A stretch of 6,290 nucleotides of DNA from Desulfobacterales bacterium. GTDB lineage: Bacteria; Desulfobacterota; Desulfobulbia; Desulfobulbales; BM004. The notes beneath the pieces were generated by a model, which ran no database searches, was not told the origin of the DNA, and saw nothing but the letters and a program-made list of their open reading frames with translations. Each line of letters opens with the position of its first letter. Position 1 is the first letter of the stretch. The translations under genes were made by a program, and so were the position numbers. This document shows positions 5,369 to 6,290 of this stretch, piece after piece. Location of the stretch: NCBI GenBank assembly GCA_012974315.1, contig JAAXQI010000042.1, positions 1 through 6,290 of the forward strand, read 5' to 3'.

Positions 5369-6290
5369 TGGAACCCAAAAGATCACGCCAAAGTCTCGGG
5401 GTCAGACGCTGGAGAAGGTTTAAGTCTCATAAGCGCGGCTTTTACAGCCTTATCATTTTCAGTATACTCTTTGTTCTCTGTCTGGGAGCAGAACTGATCA
5501 GCAATGACAAACCCTTTCTCGTCTATTATGAAGGAGGGCTGTACTCACCTATTTTCAAAGCCTATCCGGAAACTACTTTTGGAGGGGACTTTGAAACGGA
5601 AACAGACTACAGGGACCCATATATCCTTGACAAGTTAGTGGCGGGCGACAATTTTGCATTCTTTCCACTCAATCACTTCAGTTATGACACAATCAATCTT
5701 GATCTCGACACACCGGTGCCTTCTCCACCGACAAAGGATAATCTTTTCGGTACCGATGACCGGGGCCGCGATGTACTTGCACGCCTGATTTATGGGTTCA
5801 GGCTGTCAGTACTTTTTGGCTTTGCCTTAACCTTTGTCGGTACCACGATCGGTATCCTGGCCGGTTCGGTGCAGGGATATTTCGGGGGCAAGACAGATCT
5901 TTTCATGCAGCGTTTTATTGAAATCTGGGGGGCCATGCCCGAGTTATACCTGCTCATTATCTTTGCCTCCATATTCAAACCCAGTGTCATGCTGCTCTTA
6001 ATCCTGCTTTCCATGTTCGGCTGGATGGGCTTATCAGACTATGTGCGGGCAGAGTTTCTCAAGGGCAGAAACATGGATTATGTAACTGCTGCCAAGGCAC
6101 TTGGGGTTTCCAACGTGGTTATCATGTTTCGACACCTGCTGCCCAATGGCATGACACCGGTCATCACCTTTCTGCCCTTCAGACTTTCCGGAGCTATTCT
6201 TGCTTTGACGAGCCTCGATTTTTTAGGACTCGGAGTGCCGCCCTCCACACCAAGCCTCGGCGAGTTGCTGGCCCAGGGCAAGAGCAATAT
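5368..6290 (+). CDS. yejE: Peptide ABC transporter permease YejE (3' end beyond window)
   Basis: Second membrane subunit of the Yej-type peptide importer, pairing with YejB. It is open to the window edge, giving 307 complete codons; E. coli YejE is about 341 aa, so some 30-40 residues are missing. It starts at an ATG that shares one base with the yejB stop (TGATG). GAGAG at 5354-5358, 9 nt upstream, may serve as ribosome site, so coupled translation is likely. Visible features are a basic N-terminus with RRFKSHKRGFYSL (15-28), the first helix at about 27-44, AELISNDKPFLV (41-52), FGGDFETETDYRDPY (71-85), and the DppC/YejE signature NLFGTDDRGRDVLARLIYG (125-143). Further helices lie near 145-167, 193-202 and 205-222. 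The EAA loop YVTAAKALGVSN...RHLLPNG is at 238-261, followed by LTSLDFLGLGVPPSTPSLGE. A yejF-type ATPase gene would be expected just downstream, but that is outside the window. Confidence 0.95.
   Translation, partial: MEPKRSRQSLGVRRWRRFKSHKRGFYSLIIFSILFVLCLGAELISNDKPFLVYYEGGLYSPIFKAYPETTFGGDFETETDYRDPYILDKLVAGDNFAFFPLNHFSYDTINLDLDTPVPSPPTKDNLFGTDDRGRDVLARLIYGFRLSVLFGFALTFVGTTIGILAGSVQGYFGGKTDLFMQRFIEIWGAMPELYLLIIFASIFKPSVMLLLILLSMFGWMGLSDYVRAEFLKGRNMDYVTAAKALGVSNVVIMFRHLLPNGMTPVITFLPFRLSGAILALTSLDFLGLGVPPSTPSLGELLAQGKSN

Overview
This window looks like ordinary bacterial chromosome from a Gram-negative organism. Composition is moderate (close to half G+C by eye), coding is dense, genes overlap by one to four bases, and the last two genes match the enterobacterial YejB/YejE permeases well. 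A proteobacterium or a sulfate-reducer-type (Desulfobacterota-like) lineage is plausible, but the sequence does not settle this. There are no RNA genes, insertion sequences, integrases or CRISPR arrays.

Region 1 (1-143) is a short, AT-rich leader. It holds a small hairpin and, on the minus strand, a 22-codon open frame with a good ribosome binding site. Region 2 (144-4035) is a tight three-gene operon: an M20-family metallo-amidohydrolase, 2 bp later a YbdK-type carboxylate-amine ligase (glutamate-cysteine ligase 2 family), and, overlapping it by ATGA, a gamma-glutamyltransferase that has no signal peptide. Region 3 (4036-4297) is a 262-bp gap packed with short tandem repeats, several based on 7-bp units, plus two inverted repeats. 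Region 4 (4298-6290) holds yejB and the start of yejE, the two membrane subunits of a peptide ABC importer. They overlap by one base, and yejE runs off the window.

Taken together, the genes suggest handling of gamma-glutamyl or N-acyl amino compounds inside the cell. The importer would bring in peptides, the ligase could attach an amine to a glutamate-type carboxylate, the cytoplasmic gamma-glutamyltransferase could remove or move a gamma-glutamyl-like group, and the amidohydrolase could cleave an N-acyl amide. The transferase belongs to a divergent branch in which the usual substrate-binding Arg motif is replaced, so its acyl donor may not be a standard gamma-glutamyl group. The protein family calls are well supported; the joint pathway is inference.
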